From: Mesorhabditis belari
Taxonomy: Eukaryota > Nematoda > Chromadorea > Rhabditida > Rhabditidae
NCBI GenBank assembly: GCA_958450365.1
Contig: CAUEEP010000145.1
Span: 372,001 to 436,000 of the forward strand
Length of the DNA stretch: 64,000 nt
Direction of reading: 5' to 3'
The translations under genes and the position numbers were made by a program. Numbering within the stretch: the stretch's first letter is position 1; each line of letters opens with the position of its first letter. Below are positions 32,034-43,600 of this stretch, one piece after another. The notes under the pieces were generated by a model. It was given only the letters and a program-made list of their open reading frames with translations. It was not told the origin of the DNA and made no database searches.

Positions 32034-33301
32034 TCAGGTTGGCAACTAAATAATGGCCCTTTTCAGTAAAAACAAAAAAATTTATTAACAAGATAAACAA
32101 ATATCAACATCAATCCAAAAGGTATTCTCCGTCATTCTTTATTACTTCTTTCCACTTTTGACGGAGCAACTGGATTCCTCTCTTGAAAAATTCTTCTGGT
32201 TGATCGTCAAAGAACTTCTGCACTAAAATTCGGACTTCGTCAAGGTCATTGAACTTTTTCTCGGCTAGAAAGTGTTACATCGATCGAAAAAGATGGTAAT
32301 CACTAGGCCCCATATCCGGGCTGTATGGCGCATGAGGAAGAACATTCCAGCCCAACTCCTCGATTTTCTCCATTGTGAGTTTTGCAGTGTGTGATTTTGC
32401 GTTATCATGGAGAAAATGAATTGAAGAGGGTTCGAGTCCTTGAGAGCGAATTGCTTGATCTACACGATGTAGTTGAGACGAATAGAGTTCTGAATTAACC
32501 GTTTGCCGGCTTTTGAGAACCTCGAAATGCACCAACCCACGAGAACTCCACCACACACAGAAGAGAGTTTTCTTTGAGTGAATATCCGGCTTCGGAGTTG
32601 ATTTTGGGTCTTCGTTTGTGCTAAGCCACTGTCGTTTTCGCGTTCGATTATCATAAAAGATCCATTTTTCATCAGAAGTGACAATGGAATCCAAGAAGCT
32701 TCCCTTTTTTCGCAAGTTTTAGTAGTATTCCAGCTGTGATAACACGAGTAGCCTTATTTTCTTCGCTCAATTCATGCGGAATCCACTTTCCACTGCGGTT
32801 ACTTTTCCCCAATGCATAAAGTCGCTTTTCGATTGCAGTATGCGAAAAGCCCAATTGATCCCCTAGCTCGCGTGATATTTGACTTGGATCCTCCTTTAAA
32901 GCTGCTTCCAAAATATCGTTCTGCAGAAGTTCGGGTCGTCCTTGGCGAGGCTCATTTTCAAGACTTTCATCCCCTTCCTTGAACCGTCGATACCATCTCT
33001 TACATTGTGTTTCGGAAAGAGCTTCATCACCAAAAACTCGCAATAAATCTCTGTGGGATTCGGCAGCTGTTTTGTCTTGTTTGTAGTCGTACCAGAGACA
33101 GACACGCATTCGATATTTGAGATCTTCCATTTCTAAACAAAATTATTTGAAAAGTATCAAATCAAGGAAAGTAAAAAACGTATAATAATGCACCAGAAAT
33201 TCAGTAATATTCAATTAACAACAAGCGAGGGTAGATTAAACGCAAAGATTAAAAGATTTTATCAAAAAAGGGCGAGGGCCATTATTTAGTTGCCAACCTA
33301 A
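32034..33301 (-). mobile_element. Mariner transposon, 1268 bp
   Basis: Flanked by TA on both sides (32032-32033 and 33302-33303). The terminal repeats are about 27 bp with one or two mismatches (TCAGGTTGGCAACTAAATAA and TTAGGTTGGCAACTAAATAA). The near-intact length and matching ends show it is fairly young. It has inserted inside another TIR element within a kinase intron. Confidence 0.95.
32110..33130 (-). pseudogene. Mariner transposase, one frameshift and one stop
   Basis: Starts MEDLKYRMRVCLWYDYKQDK with the paired helix-turn-helix region (TQCKRWYRRF, SHTAIEKRLYALGK). At about 32712 (coding AAACTTGCGA) the frame changes by one base. The second part has all three catalytic Asp: TSDEKW, LHDNAKSH and PSDYHLF, with 34 residues between the last two (D34D). 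Right after HLFRSM a TAA (about 32275-32277) stands where the family has Gln. The remaining 55 codons are open and end GEYLLD. Two lesions make this copy inactive as it stands. Confidence 0.9.
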
Positions 33302-34762
33302 TAGATCGAACGTAACATATATAAAAGAGCTGTGTAAGTCTGTCTGTCTGTGTGCACTACTCCTTTGCACCCAGTGGATCAAATAACTTATAGTTAGTTT
33401 GACTTGGAATGCTATGTAGTTGTGCGCTCTTTTGCTTTTTGCTCCAAAAATTTTTTTTTTTGCTTTTTTTTTTTGCTGCTGGTATAGTAGATAAAAGTGA
33501 ATTTAAAAAGAGAAGAGTCTCCTTCGTTTCACTTGCATACAAACAAATAGTTATGAACAAACTAATAACACTAAAATCGAAAGTTTCAGTCTTAAATGAT
33601 CCAACAATCGTTTATTCGATGAAAACGGTGTTTTGTTGGGGTGAACAGCTATTCGATGCACTTCTTTGTCTTCAAAGAGCCGCCCTGTTACATCGAGATG
33701 TTAAACCAGAAAAGTTGGTTAAATGAACTATCAAGCAAATGAAATTTTTAGTGTTTTGGTCAAGCAAAACTTCGTCTTGAAGTTGACAGATTTCGGTTTT
33801 GTACGGGATATGGAAACTTCAACATCATTAGTTTCTTGTGTTGGAACGTATCGATATATGAGCCCTGAAGTTTATGGATATCCGCCAAGAGGGCCACGTC
33901 AAGTTTGGTTCTAATAACTAATTTTCAATGAGATGAGTCTAGAAGCCAACTGCTCAAATCGATGTGTATTCGGCTGGATTGGTTTTATGGGAAATCGTTG
34001 AGAGAAGGTTCAAAGAGGCTTGTTTTTAAAATACGAGCTCGTTTAGATTGGTTCACTCTGAATTCGGTCCGAAAAGCTTTGATCACGTCACTTTCTTCTA
34101 CGATTTCTGGAATGGTCTTTATGAATTAGAGCAAGTTCAATGTAATGCAGAGACTTTGAAGAATTTGATAGCTCGGTAGATTGCTTTCTGAGATTTGAGA
34201 AAAAGAAACAAATTCAGATGTGCAAAGGCCCTTCCGGATCAGCGACCAACTCTCAAAGAATGTTATTAAACAATGAAAATCCTGAGTGATGTGAGATTTT
34301 TCAAGGAGTTTATAAAAATTGTGTTTAGTTACCCAACGAAGGCCACTTTGAACCCGAAATTGTCGAAACTCTAACCAAAATCTTGAGACCAATTGGATGT
34401 GATGGAACAGAAAATCTGATTCCAGTCGATTCAAATGATTTAAGCTTCTCTGGACTACAAATAAGCCCACTTCGATTTGCTGAATTATAATTGTTTATTT
34501 TTTTAATCAGGGTTTTAATAATTTATTCGTTTGATGTAAATAAATACTTTATCAAATGTTTCAAAAAGAGTTCAGTAAAGGCCAAAGATTAAGCAAGAAG
34601 ATGCAAAAAACAATGACAATGATAAAGTTCTTTTAAAAATGATGATGTGGTAATGGCTAATATTCAATAGGACAATTTTCAGATCCAATTATCAACACTG
34701 ATTTGCGGCCTTCTCTGCCGTACCTAAACTTTTCACAATTTAATATGGAAAAAGTCTATTAG

Positions 34763-35120
34763 CTACTTCAATGTGTTGCAGAGATTTTGAAGAATTTGAT
34801 AGCTCGGTAGATTGCTTCCTGAAATTTCAGAAAAAAAAACAAATTCGGATGTGCAAAGGTGCTTCCGGATCAGCGACCAACTCTCAAAGAATGTTATCGA
34901 CCAATGAAATCCCTGAATGATGGGAGATTTTTCAAAGAGTTTATAAAAATTGTGTTTAGTTACCCAACGAAGGCCACTTTGGACCCGAAATTGTCGAAAC
35001 TCTAACCAAAATCTTGAGACCAATTGGATGTGATGGAGTAGAAACTTTGATTCCAATCGATTCGGATGATTTAAGCTTCTCTGGACTACAAATAAGCCCA
35101 CTTCGATTTGCTGAATTATA
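34763..35120 (+). pseudogene. Duplicated 3' end of the kinase gene, left of the Tc1
   Basis: A direct repeat of 34140-34489: the last C-lobe exon (QRPTLKECYRPMKSLND, without the nonsense codon of the first copy), the short intron and the tail LRPIGCDGVETLIPIDSDDL...SPLRFAEL. The Tc1 has entered exactly at the TA of the TAA stop codon, so the frame now reads through into transposon sequence to 35208. The 3' flank continues after the Tc1 at 37263-37545 and matches 34490-34760. Confidence 0.85.
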
Positions 35121-35378
35121 CACTCTGTCAAAAAATTATAGACGCACCCTGTTTTTTGCTAGTTTAGAGCCGGATATAAGGGCTAGTCCAGTGAAAAGTA
35201 TTTTTTAGTTTCTTTAATGTAAAAAAACAAGCCATGCAAAATTTCAAGTCTTTTCACTCATCGAAAGTATTTTATCGTACAAAAAACGTTTTATCAGCTG
35301 TCAAAAAATTATAGACGCCCTTTTATTTTATCAAGAAAAAGTTAACAGAAATAAAAATAACAACACAAACCAAATAAA

Positions 35379-36403
35379 TTAATAATGTGTGGCCCCTCCT
35401 TGCTTTAGTCCAACTTCAAAAAGACCTCTCGGCATCGAAGAGACGAGGTCATGGAGCGCTGTTGGCTGAAGCCGATTCCAGGCTACTTGAATGGTTTTAT
35501 TGAGTTCATTCACGCTCGAATATTGCTTGTTTCCCTTGTAGAGATCTCGAACGAGTGTCCCCCACACATTCTCAATCGGGTTCAATTCTGGGCTGCAAGC
35601 GGGCCAAGCGACAGTGCCGATTTTGTGCGCTGTCAGCCAATCTCTTGTGAAGCAACTTGCATGAATACTCGCGTTATCGTGCAGAAAAGTAAAGTTATTG
35701 CCCGGATTGTTGTTCAGATAGACGGCTAGATGTTTGTCCATCACTTGTTGATAGTCAAGCGTCATCCGGGTCGAAATAAACTCTAAGCCGACCAGTTCAC
35801 CGTCTCGAAAGGCTCCCCATACCATACATGATCCACCTCCAAAGTTCCTCGTGCTGAAGACCATGCCCGGCTTTCGTGAATCCTTCCAATATCCTCGAAA
35901 ACCATCAGCACCATCAAGGTTGTACTTCTTTTCGTCACTCCAAATGATCTAAACATAAAATATATAAGAGATACTAGTAAACCAACTCTCTCCCATTTGG
36001 TCTTCTGGTTCTTTTGAGCGAAATTGATGCGGGCGGCTTTATGGTCCTTGGTAAGTCGTGGAGCTGGCTTCATGAGTTTGTATTTGAATATTGTAGATAG
36101 TTTGACAAGGTTGTGCACGGTTTGGCGAGTGACCGGAAGCTTTATCTCCTTGCGAACCTCTTCGAGTGATGTCGTCGTGTTGGAAAGACGTCTCGTAATT
36201 GCGCGTTCGTCTTGGTCGGTCAACTTTTTCTTCCGGCCCCGTGTTTCTTTCTTCTTAGGAGTCACTCTGGTCTTGAGATACGTGCGAATACACTTCTCAA
36301 AACGTCCGATGCGACGAGCAATGTCCCTGTTTGAGTGACCAAGCGTGTGGAGCACATCGGTACGCGTTTTTTCCACCACATCCAGTTGTTTTCCAAGTGG
36401 CAT
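35379..36403 (-). CDS. Tc1-like DD34E transposase, apparently intact
   Basis: The likely start is MPLGKQLDVVEKTR (36403). Two helix-turn-helix segments follow (HSNRDIARRIGRFEKCIRTY; TTSLEEVRKEIKLPVTRQTV) with a GRKKK hook between them. A 38-nt intron (about 35949-35986, GTTGGT...TTTAG) restores the frame KTKWER-IIWSDEKKYNLDG. The catalytic residues are D in WSDEKK, D in LHDNASIH and E in PIENVW, with 34 residues between the last two (DD34E). The sequence ends GLKQGGATHY-stop. There is no internal stop or frameshift once the intron is removed, so this copy may be active. Confidence 0.9.
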
Positions 36404-36438
36404 ATCTGAAAATGTAAAAACTTTTATAAACATAACTA

Positions 36439-37000
36439 TTGGGTTGTCCAGTTATGAATCCGCGTCTTTTACTATTTTAGAAATTTCTCAAGATACCGAA
36501 ATCGAGATATATATGAGTATTATTCGAAAGCTGAAGATCTCTTCTACATTTTGATATAAAAAGTTTTTGAATTTGTTCAGCTTTTAGGCAAATTGACTGC
36601 ACAAAAGAAGAGGTGGCCAAAAAATGGAAGGGTGCCTTTGGATCAAGTTTTGGCTCCGCTCAAATTGAGTGAACCGTTTGCTGTTTAGCCAATAGATATA
36701 TCAATACAACTTTTAAAAAAATATAACAATTTCAGAGCACCTTTACTTTTCTTTTCTGGGCGGTTATTTTACACCATAAAACTTGAGGAATAGCTAAGCT
36801 GGAATGGGTTTTTTCGAAAACGACCTCTCCCTTTGTGCAGTCAATTTCCCAAAAAGTTGAATGAATTCAAAAACTTTTATGCCAAAATGTAGAGGAGATC
36901 TTCAGCTTTCGAATGATATATAACACTCATATACATCTGTTCGATATCTTGAGAAATTTACAAAATAGTAAAAACGAGCATTCATAGCTGGACAACCCAA
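36439..37000. mobile_element. 562-bp MITE, GGGTTGTCCAG family, copy 2 (nested in the Tc1)
   Basis: TA on both sides, TIRs and interior nearly the same as the copy at 10161-10736. It lies between the transposase start and the inner edge of the right terminal repeat of the Tc1, in the region expected to hold the transposase promoter. Confidence 0.93.
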
Positions 37001-37653
37001 TAATAAGCAAAAAAATGAGAAAAAAATTAACAATTATCGATAGAATAAATCATCAAATTTAAGTTGCGTCTATAATTTTTTGACAGCTGATAAAACGTTT
37101 TTTGTACGATAAAATACTTTCGATGAGTGAAATGACTTGAAATTTTGCATGGGTTGTTTTTTTACATTAAAGAAACTAAAAAATACTTTTCACTGGGCTA
37201 GCACTTATATCCGGCTCTAAACTAGCAAAAAACAGGGTGCGTCTATAATCTTTGACAGAGTGTAATTGTTTATTTTTTTAATCAGGTTTTTAATAATTTA
37301 TTCGTTTGATGTAAATAAATACTTTATCAAATGTTTCAAAAAGAGTTCAGTAAAGGCCAAAGATTAAACAAGAAAATGCAAAAAAACAATGACATTGATA
37401 AAGTTCTTTTAAAAATGATGATGGGGTAATGGCTAAAATTCAATAGGTCAAGTTTCAGGTCCAGTTCTCAACACTGATTTGCGACCTTCTGTGCCGTGCC
37501 TAAACTTTTCACAATTGCATATTGAAAAAGTCTATTAGCTACTACCCGTTCCATATCATCTGTGTTCATGTTTAGATTGCGATTGAAAGCAGATGAAACA
37601 GTGGGTAAACGTCGGCTGGAATTCATTTCATTTCACCAAAAACTGTAATCAAA

Positions 37654-40600
37654 TTACCAGACTCGAACCAAGAAAAGGATCAAAATCATTCCAATTCCAA
37701 CACTCAACGCAATCCCAGAACCGATCCATGCCCATTTATAGTGTGAAAAGATGTTTTTCGGTTTGTCTGTCGCTGTTGCTTCAGTAGTCGTTTCTGCCGT
37801 AATTGTTGCAGGCTCTTCCGTTGTCGTTGTGGACCCCGGGGTCGAGGTTGCGATTTCTGTTGTTGTACTTGTTGTTGACACTTCCGTTATCGGAGTTGGA
37901 GAATCAGTTGTGGTAGAAGGCTCAGTAGTTGTAGCTGCACTTGTAGATGTTGCATCGATTATTGTTGGCATTTCGGTTGCCATAGTGGGAGAATTCGTTG
38001 TACTGGTAAGACCTGTGGCTGCAGGCTCTGTTGTTGTAGTTGGAGGCGTGGTTGTGGTGGTCAACGGCTCAGCTGTAGTAGAAAGCACAGTAGTTGTAGA
38101 TTCACTTGTAGATCTTGTAACTTCTGTCGTTTTTGTTGATACTTCCTTTGTCGTACTTGGAGCATCGGTTGTAGAGGAAGGGCTTGTGGTGGAAAGCTCT
38201 GTTGTTGTAGTCGTAAGGTCGATTGTGGTCGACAAAGGCTTAGCTGTAGTAGAAAGCACAGTAGTTGTGGGTTCACTTGTAGGTGTTGTAACTTCTGTCG
38301 TTGTTGTTGGCATTTCGGTTGTCGTAGTAGGAGAATCCGTTGTAGTGGTAAAGCTTGTGGTTGCAAGCTCTATTGTTGTAGTCGTATGGTCGATTGTGGT
38401 AGACAAAGGTTCAGTTGTAGTAGAAAAGACAGTAGTAGATTCACTCGTAGATGTTATGGATTTTATTGTTGTGGGTATTTCGGTTGTAGTAGTTGCAGCG
38501 ATTGTTGTAGTCGTAAAATCAGTTGTCGTAGATTCACTTGTAGAGGTTGTGTCTTCAGTGGTTGTTCTACTTGTTGTTGGCACATCAGTTGTTGTAGCTG
38601 GAAGATCGGTTGTGGTAGTCAACCGCGAAGCTGTAGTAGACATACCAGTAACTGAAGTTTCACTTGTAGATGTCATGCTCTCTGTTGTTGTGCCTTCAGT
38701 TGTTGTTCCGGTTGTAGTGGATAGCTCGGTCGTCCTCAAGGTGGTTGATTCTGTCGTCTCCACCGTCGTACTCGCAAGTTGGGTTGTTGTAGTCAACTTC
38801 ATCGTCGTTGCCTCTGCAGTTGAGCTCAATGCTGTGGTCAAAGGGTTTGTTCCTGAGACTTCATTTGGACTTCCTGTTGTTATCGTTCCAGTTGTGGCCA
38901 TTGCAGTGGTTGTTAGTGAGCCTGTTGTCGTTGTTTGTTCAGTTGTTGTCGTCAATATTTTCGTTATTTCACCAGCCGTTGCAGTTGTAGTCACATCAGT
39001 TGTACTTTCTTGTGTTGTTGTTTCCGTCGTAATTGATGATGTTGACATTGTAGAGGAACCAGCCGTTGTTGTCTCAACTCCGGTACTTGTTGCTCGCATC
39101 GTTGTTGTAAGACTAGCCGCTATTGTGCTTGGATTAGCAGTTGAAGTCGTAACAGTTGTTCGTTCAGTAGAAGCTTCTGTTGTTGTATCTGCAGATGTCA
39201 GGCCAGCTGTGGAACTTGAGTTTTCCGTTGTAACAGCTTCCGTGGTAGCACCCGCTGTTGTACCCGTAGATGCCATACCTGCCGTTGTAACCTCAGTTGT
39301 GAGTTCAGATGTTGATCCTAAAGTTCCCATCTCTGTCGTTGAAATTTCCAATGTTGCTGCTCCAGTTGTCGGACCTGCAGAGTTCATTCTAGCCGTAGTT
39401 GGACTTGCAGTTTCGGCTGCATTGGTAATTCCCCCAGCTACTGAAGTGGTCAATTCTGTTGTTACAGATCCGGTTGTGGTTTGTTCCGACGTTCTAGTTC
39501 TAGCTTCAGTTACTTCACTTGTCAAAGCAGTAGTTGATTCAACTGTGGTTGAAGCTGTTATAATAATTTCAGTTGCACTTGAAGTAACTTCAGACACGGC
39601 CGTTGAAATTCGCGTGACATCGGTCGATGTTCCAGACTCAGCAGTCGCTGAAGAATCAGAAGTTGACACCGGAGCTGTTGTTTGAGCATTAGTTGTATCT
39701 TCCAATCTAGCAGTCTGTCCCTCAGTAGATGAAGTTTCTGTTGCTGTGATTATTACCATAGTTGTAGTTGGTGGTGTTGTGGTTGATCGTGGTGTAGTTG
39801 TTCGTGCTGTAGGTGCTGGTGTTGTCGTTATTGGAGTTGTAGTGGCTGGTATCGTAGTTATTGGTGTTGTAGTTACTGGCGTTGTAGTGACTGGTGTTGT
39901 GGTGGCTAGTGTTGTAGTGGCTGGGGTTCTAATTCTTGGAGTCGTAGTTGTTGGAGTTGTAGTTCTTGGAGTTGTGGTGGCTGGTGTTGTAGTTGTTGGA
40001 GTTGTGGTGGCCGGTGTTGTAGTTGTTGGAGTTATAGTTGTTGGGGTTGTAGTTGTTGGAGTTGTAGTTCTTGGAGCTGTAGTTGTTGGAGTCGTAGTTG
40101 TTGGAGTTGTAGTTCTTGGAGTTGTGGTGGCTGGTGTTGTAGTTGTAGTTCTTGGAGTTGTAGTTGTTGGAGTTGTGGTGGCTGGTGTTGTAGTTGTTGG
40201 AGTTGTGGTGGCTGATGTTGTAGTTGTTGGAGTTGTAGTTCTTGGAGCTGTCGTTGTTGGAGTGGTGGTGGCTGGTGTTGTAGTTGTTGGAGTTGTGGTC
40301 GCTGGTGTTGTAGTTGTTGGAGTTGTGGTCGCTGGTGTTGTAGTTGTTGGAGTTGTGGGGCCCGGTGTTGTACCTGTTGGAGTTGTAATTCTTTGAGTTG
40401 TGGTGGCTGGTGTTGTAGTTGTAGTTGTTGGAGTTGTAGTTGTTGGAGTTGTGGTGGCTGGTGTTGTAGTTCTTGGAGCTGTCGTTGTTGGAGTGGTGGT
40501 GGCTGGTGTTGTAGTTGTTGGAGCTGTAGTTGTTGGAGTCGTAGTTGTTGGAGTTGTAATTCTTTGAGATGTGGTGGCTGGTGTTGTAGTTGTAGTTGTT

Positions 40601-43600
40601 GGAGTTGTAGTTGTTGGAGTTGTGGTGGCTGGTGTTGTAGTTGTTGGAGTAGTGGTGGCTGATGTTGTAGTTCTTGGAGCTGTCGTTGTTGGAGTGGTGG
40701 TGGCTGGTGTTGTAGTTGTTGGAGTTGTAGTTGTTGGAGTTGTAGTTCTTGGAGCTGTAGTTGTTGGAGTTGTGGTGGCTGGTGTTGTAGTTGTTGGAGT
40801 TGTGGTGGCTGGTGTTGTAGTTGTTGGAGTGGTGGTGGCTGGTGCTGTAGTTGTTGGAGTTGTAGTTGTTGGAGTTGTGGTCGCTGGTGTTGTAGTTGTT
40901 GGAGTTGTAGTTCTTGGAGTTGTGGTGGCCGGTGCTGTAGTTGTTGGAGTTGTGGTGGCTGGTGTTCTGGTTGTAGTTGTTGGAGTTGTAGTTGTTGGAG
41001 TTGTGGTGGCCGGTGTTGTAGTTGTTGGAGTTGTGGTGGCTGGTGTTGTAGTTGTTGGAGTTGTGGTGGCTGGTGTTGTAGTTGTTGGAGTGGTGGTGGC
41101 TGGTGCTGTAGTTGTTGGAGTTGTAGTTGTTGGAGTTGTGGTCGCTGGTGTTGTAGTTGTTGGAGTTGTAGTTCTTGGAGTTGTGGTGGCCGGTGTTGTA
41201 GTTGTTGGAGTTGTGGTGGCTGGTGTTGTGGTTGTAGTTGTTGGAGTTGTAGTTGTTGGAGTTGTGGTGGCTGGTGTTGTGGTTGTAGTTGTTGGAGTTG
41301 TAGTTGTTGGAGTTGTGGTGGCCGGTGTTGTAGTTGTTGGAGTTGTGGTGGCTGGTGTTGTAGTTGTTGGAGTTGTGGTGGCTGATGTTGTAGTTGTTGG
41401 AGTTGTAGTTCTTGGAGCTGTCGTTGTTGGAGTGGTGGTGGCTGGTGTTGTAGTTGTTGGAGTTGTGGTCGCTGGTGTTGTAGTTGTTGCAGTTGTGGTG
41501 GCTGGTGTTGTAGTTGTTGGAGTTGTGGTGGCTGGTGTTGTAGTTGTTGGAGTGGTGGTGGCTGGTGTTGTAGTTGTTGGAGTTGTAGTTGTTGGAGTTG
41601 TGGTGGCTGGTGTTGTGGTTGTAGTTGTTGGAGTTGTAGTTGTTGGAGTTGTGGTGGCCGGTGTTGTAGTTGTTGGAGTTGTGGTGGCTGATGTTGTAGT
41701 TGTTGGAGTTGTAGTTCTTGGAGCTGTCGTTGTTGGAGTGGTGGTGGATGGTGTTGTAGTTGTTGGAGTTGTAGTTGTTGGAGTTGTAGTTCTTGGAGCT
41801 GTAGTTGTTGGAGTTGTGGTGGCTGGTGTTGTAGTTGTTGGAGTAGTGGTGGCTGATGTTGTAGTTCTTGGAGCTGTCGTTGTTGGAGTGGTGGTGGCTG
41901 GTGTTGTAGTTGTTGGAGTTGTAGTTGTTGGAGTTGTAGTTCTTGGAGCTGTAGTTGTTGGAGTTGTGGTGGCTGGTGTTGTAGTTGTTGGAGTTGTGGT
42001 GGCTGGTGCTGTCGTTGTTGGAGTGGTGGTGGCTGGTGTTGTAGTTGTTGGAGTTGTGGTCGCTGGTGTTGTAGTTGTTGGAGTTGTGGTGGCTGGTGTT
42101 GTAGTTGTTGGAGTTGTGGTGGCTGGTGTTGTAGTTGTTGGAGTGGTGGTGGCTGGTGTTGTAGTTGTTGGAGTTGTAGTTGTTGGAGTTGTGGTGGCTG
42201 GTGTTGTGGTTGTAGTTGTTGGAGTTGTAGTTGTTGGAGTTGTGGTCGCTGGTGTTGTAGTTGTTGGAGTTGTAGTTCTTGGAGTTGTAATTCTTGGAGC
42301 TGTCGTTGTTGGAGTGGTGGTGGCTGGTGTTGTAGTTGTTGGAGTTGTGGTCGCTGGTGTTGTAGTTGTTGGAGTTGTGGTCGCTGGTGTTGTAGTTGTT
42401 GGAGTTGTGGGGCCCGGTGTTGTACCTGTTGGAGTTGTAATTCTTTGAGTTGTGGTGGCTGGTGTTGTAGTTGTTGGAGTGGTGGTGGCTGGTGTTGTAG
42501 TTGTTGGAGTTGTAGTTGTTGGAGTTGTGGTGGCTGGTGTTGTAGTTGTTGGAGTTGTGGTGGCTGATGTTGTAGTTGTTGGAGTTGTAGTTCTTGGAGC
42601 TGTCGTTGTTGGAGTGGTGGTGGATGGTGTTGTAGTTGTTGGAGTTGTGGTCGCTGGTGTTGTAGTTGTTGGAGTTGTGGGGCCCGGTGTTGTACCTGTT
42701 GGAGTTGTAATTCTTTGAGTTGTGGTGGCTGGTGTTGTAGTTGTAGTTGTTGGAGTTGTAGTTGTTGGAGTGGTGGTGGCTGGTGCTGTAGTTGTTGGAG
42801 TTGTAGTTGTTGGAGTTGTGGTCGCTGGTGTTGTAGTTGTTGGAGTTGTAGTTCTTGGAGTTGTGGTGGCCGGTGTTGTAGTTGTTGGAGTTGTGGTGGC
42901 CGGTGTTGTAGTTGTTGGAGTCGTGGTGGCTGGTGTTGTAGTTGTTGGAGTTGTGGTGGCCGGTGTTGTAGTTGTTGGAGTTGTGGTGGCTGGTGTTGTA
43001 GTTGTTGGAGTTGTGGTGGCTGGTGCTGTCGTTGTTGGAGTGGTGGTGGCTGGTGTTGTAGTTGTTGGAGTGGTGGTGGCTGGTGTTGTAGTTGTTGGAG
43101 TTGTAGTTGTTGGAGTTGTGGTGGCTGGTGTTGTAGTTGTTGGAGTAGTGGTGGCTGATGTTGTAGTTCTTGGAGCTGTCGTTGTTGGAGTTGTGGTGGC
43201 TGGTGTTGTAGTTGTTGGAGTAGTGGTGGCTGATGTTGTAGTTCTTGGAGCTGTCGTTGTTGGAGTTGTGGTGGCTGGTGTTGTAGTTGTAGTTGTTGGA
43301 GTTGTAGTTGTTGGAGTTGTGGTGGCTGGTGTTGTAGTTGTTGGAGTAGTGGTGGCTGATGTTGTAGTTCTTGGAGCTGTCGTTGTTGGAGTTGTGGTGG
43401 CTGGTGTTGTAGTTGTTGGAGCTGTAGTTGTTGGAGTTGGAGTTGTAGTTCTTGGAGTTGTGGTGGCCGGTGTTGTAGTTGTTGGAGTTGTGGTGGCTGG
43501 TGTTGTGGTTGTAGTTGTTGGAGTTGTAGTTGTTGGAGTTGTGGTGGCCGGTGTTGTAGTTGTTGGAGTCGTGGTGGCTGGTGTTGTAGTTGTTGGAGTT

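Larger units (their letters stand above)
31440..33345. mobile_element. TIR element with an internal palindrome, split by a mariner
   Basis: The ends CGGCTCTTTTATATATGTTA (about 31446) and its complement at about 33310-33333 are inverted. Next to the left end is GGACGGACGGACGAAC, next to the right end GTCTGTCTGTCTGTG. Inside, 31848-32027 is a long imperfect palindrome built on GATCTAGA and GATCGGACG motifs. Without the inserted mariner the element is about 640 bp. It lies in the big intron of kinase unit 2. Confidence 0.65.
30839..34491 (+). pseudogene. Protein kinase unit 2, nearly complete, with a nonsense codon
   Basis: Exon 30839-31048 carries a linker and a glycine loop (FLAKDGQGRV). The next exon has VAVKQI (ATP Lys), the Glu of helix C in KECEAL, and IEMEYCERGSLKESL (to about 31279). 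After a 2.3-kb intron filled with transposons come VLNDPTIVYSMKTV and, using the GTTGGT donor at about 33715, LLHRDVKPEN-VLVKQNFVLKLTDFGFV, a canonical catalytic loop. Then GTYRYMSPEVY, DVYSAGLVLWEIVE and the C-lobe follow. At 34267-34269 a TAA interrupts the C-lobe (ECY-stop) where the duplicate at 34.9 kb reads ECYRPMKSL. The tail ends SPLRFAEL with TAA at about 34489. The core looks functional, but the C-lobe end is truncated unless the stop is an error. Confidence 0.75.
35121..37262 (-). mobile_element. Tc1-family transposon with IR/DR ends, carrying a nested MITE
   Basis: Flanked by TA on both sides. The inverted terminal repeats are about 198 bp (35121-35318 and 37066-37262). Each contains the same 20-mer, TGTCAAAAAATTATAGACGC or a close variant, near its outer and inner edge. 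This is the double-site IR/DR arrangement known from a subset of Tc1 elements such as Sleeping Beauty. Total 2142 bp, of which 562 bp plus a duplicated TA are the nested MITE. The insertion site without the element is preserved at 34489 and in the right arm of the palindrome (about 59520). Confidence 0.95.

Noticed and set aside
36345..37010. Short open frames in and near the MITE at 36.4-37.0 kb as genes.
   Set aside because: They lie within the terminal repeats of a MITE or antisense to the Tc1 transposase and are not conserved in the other copy.
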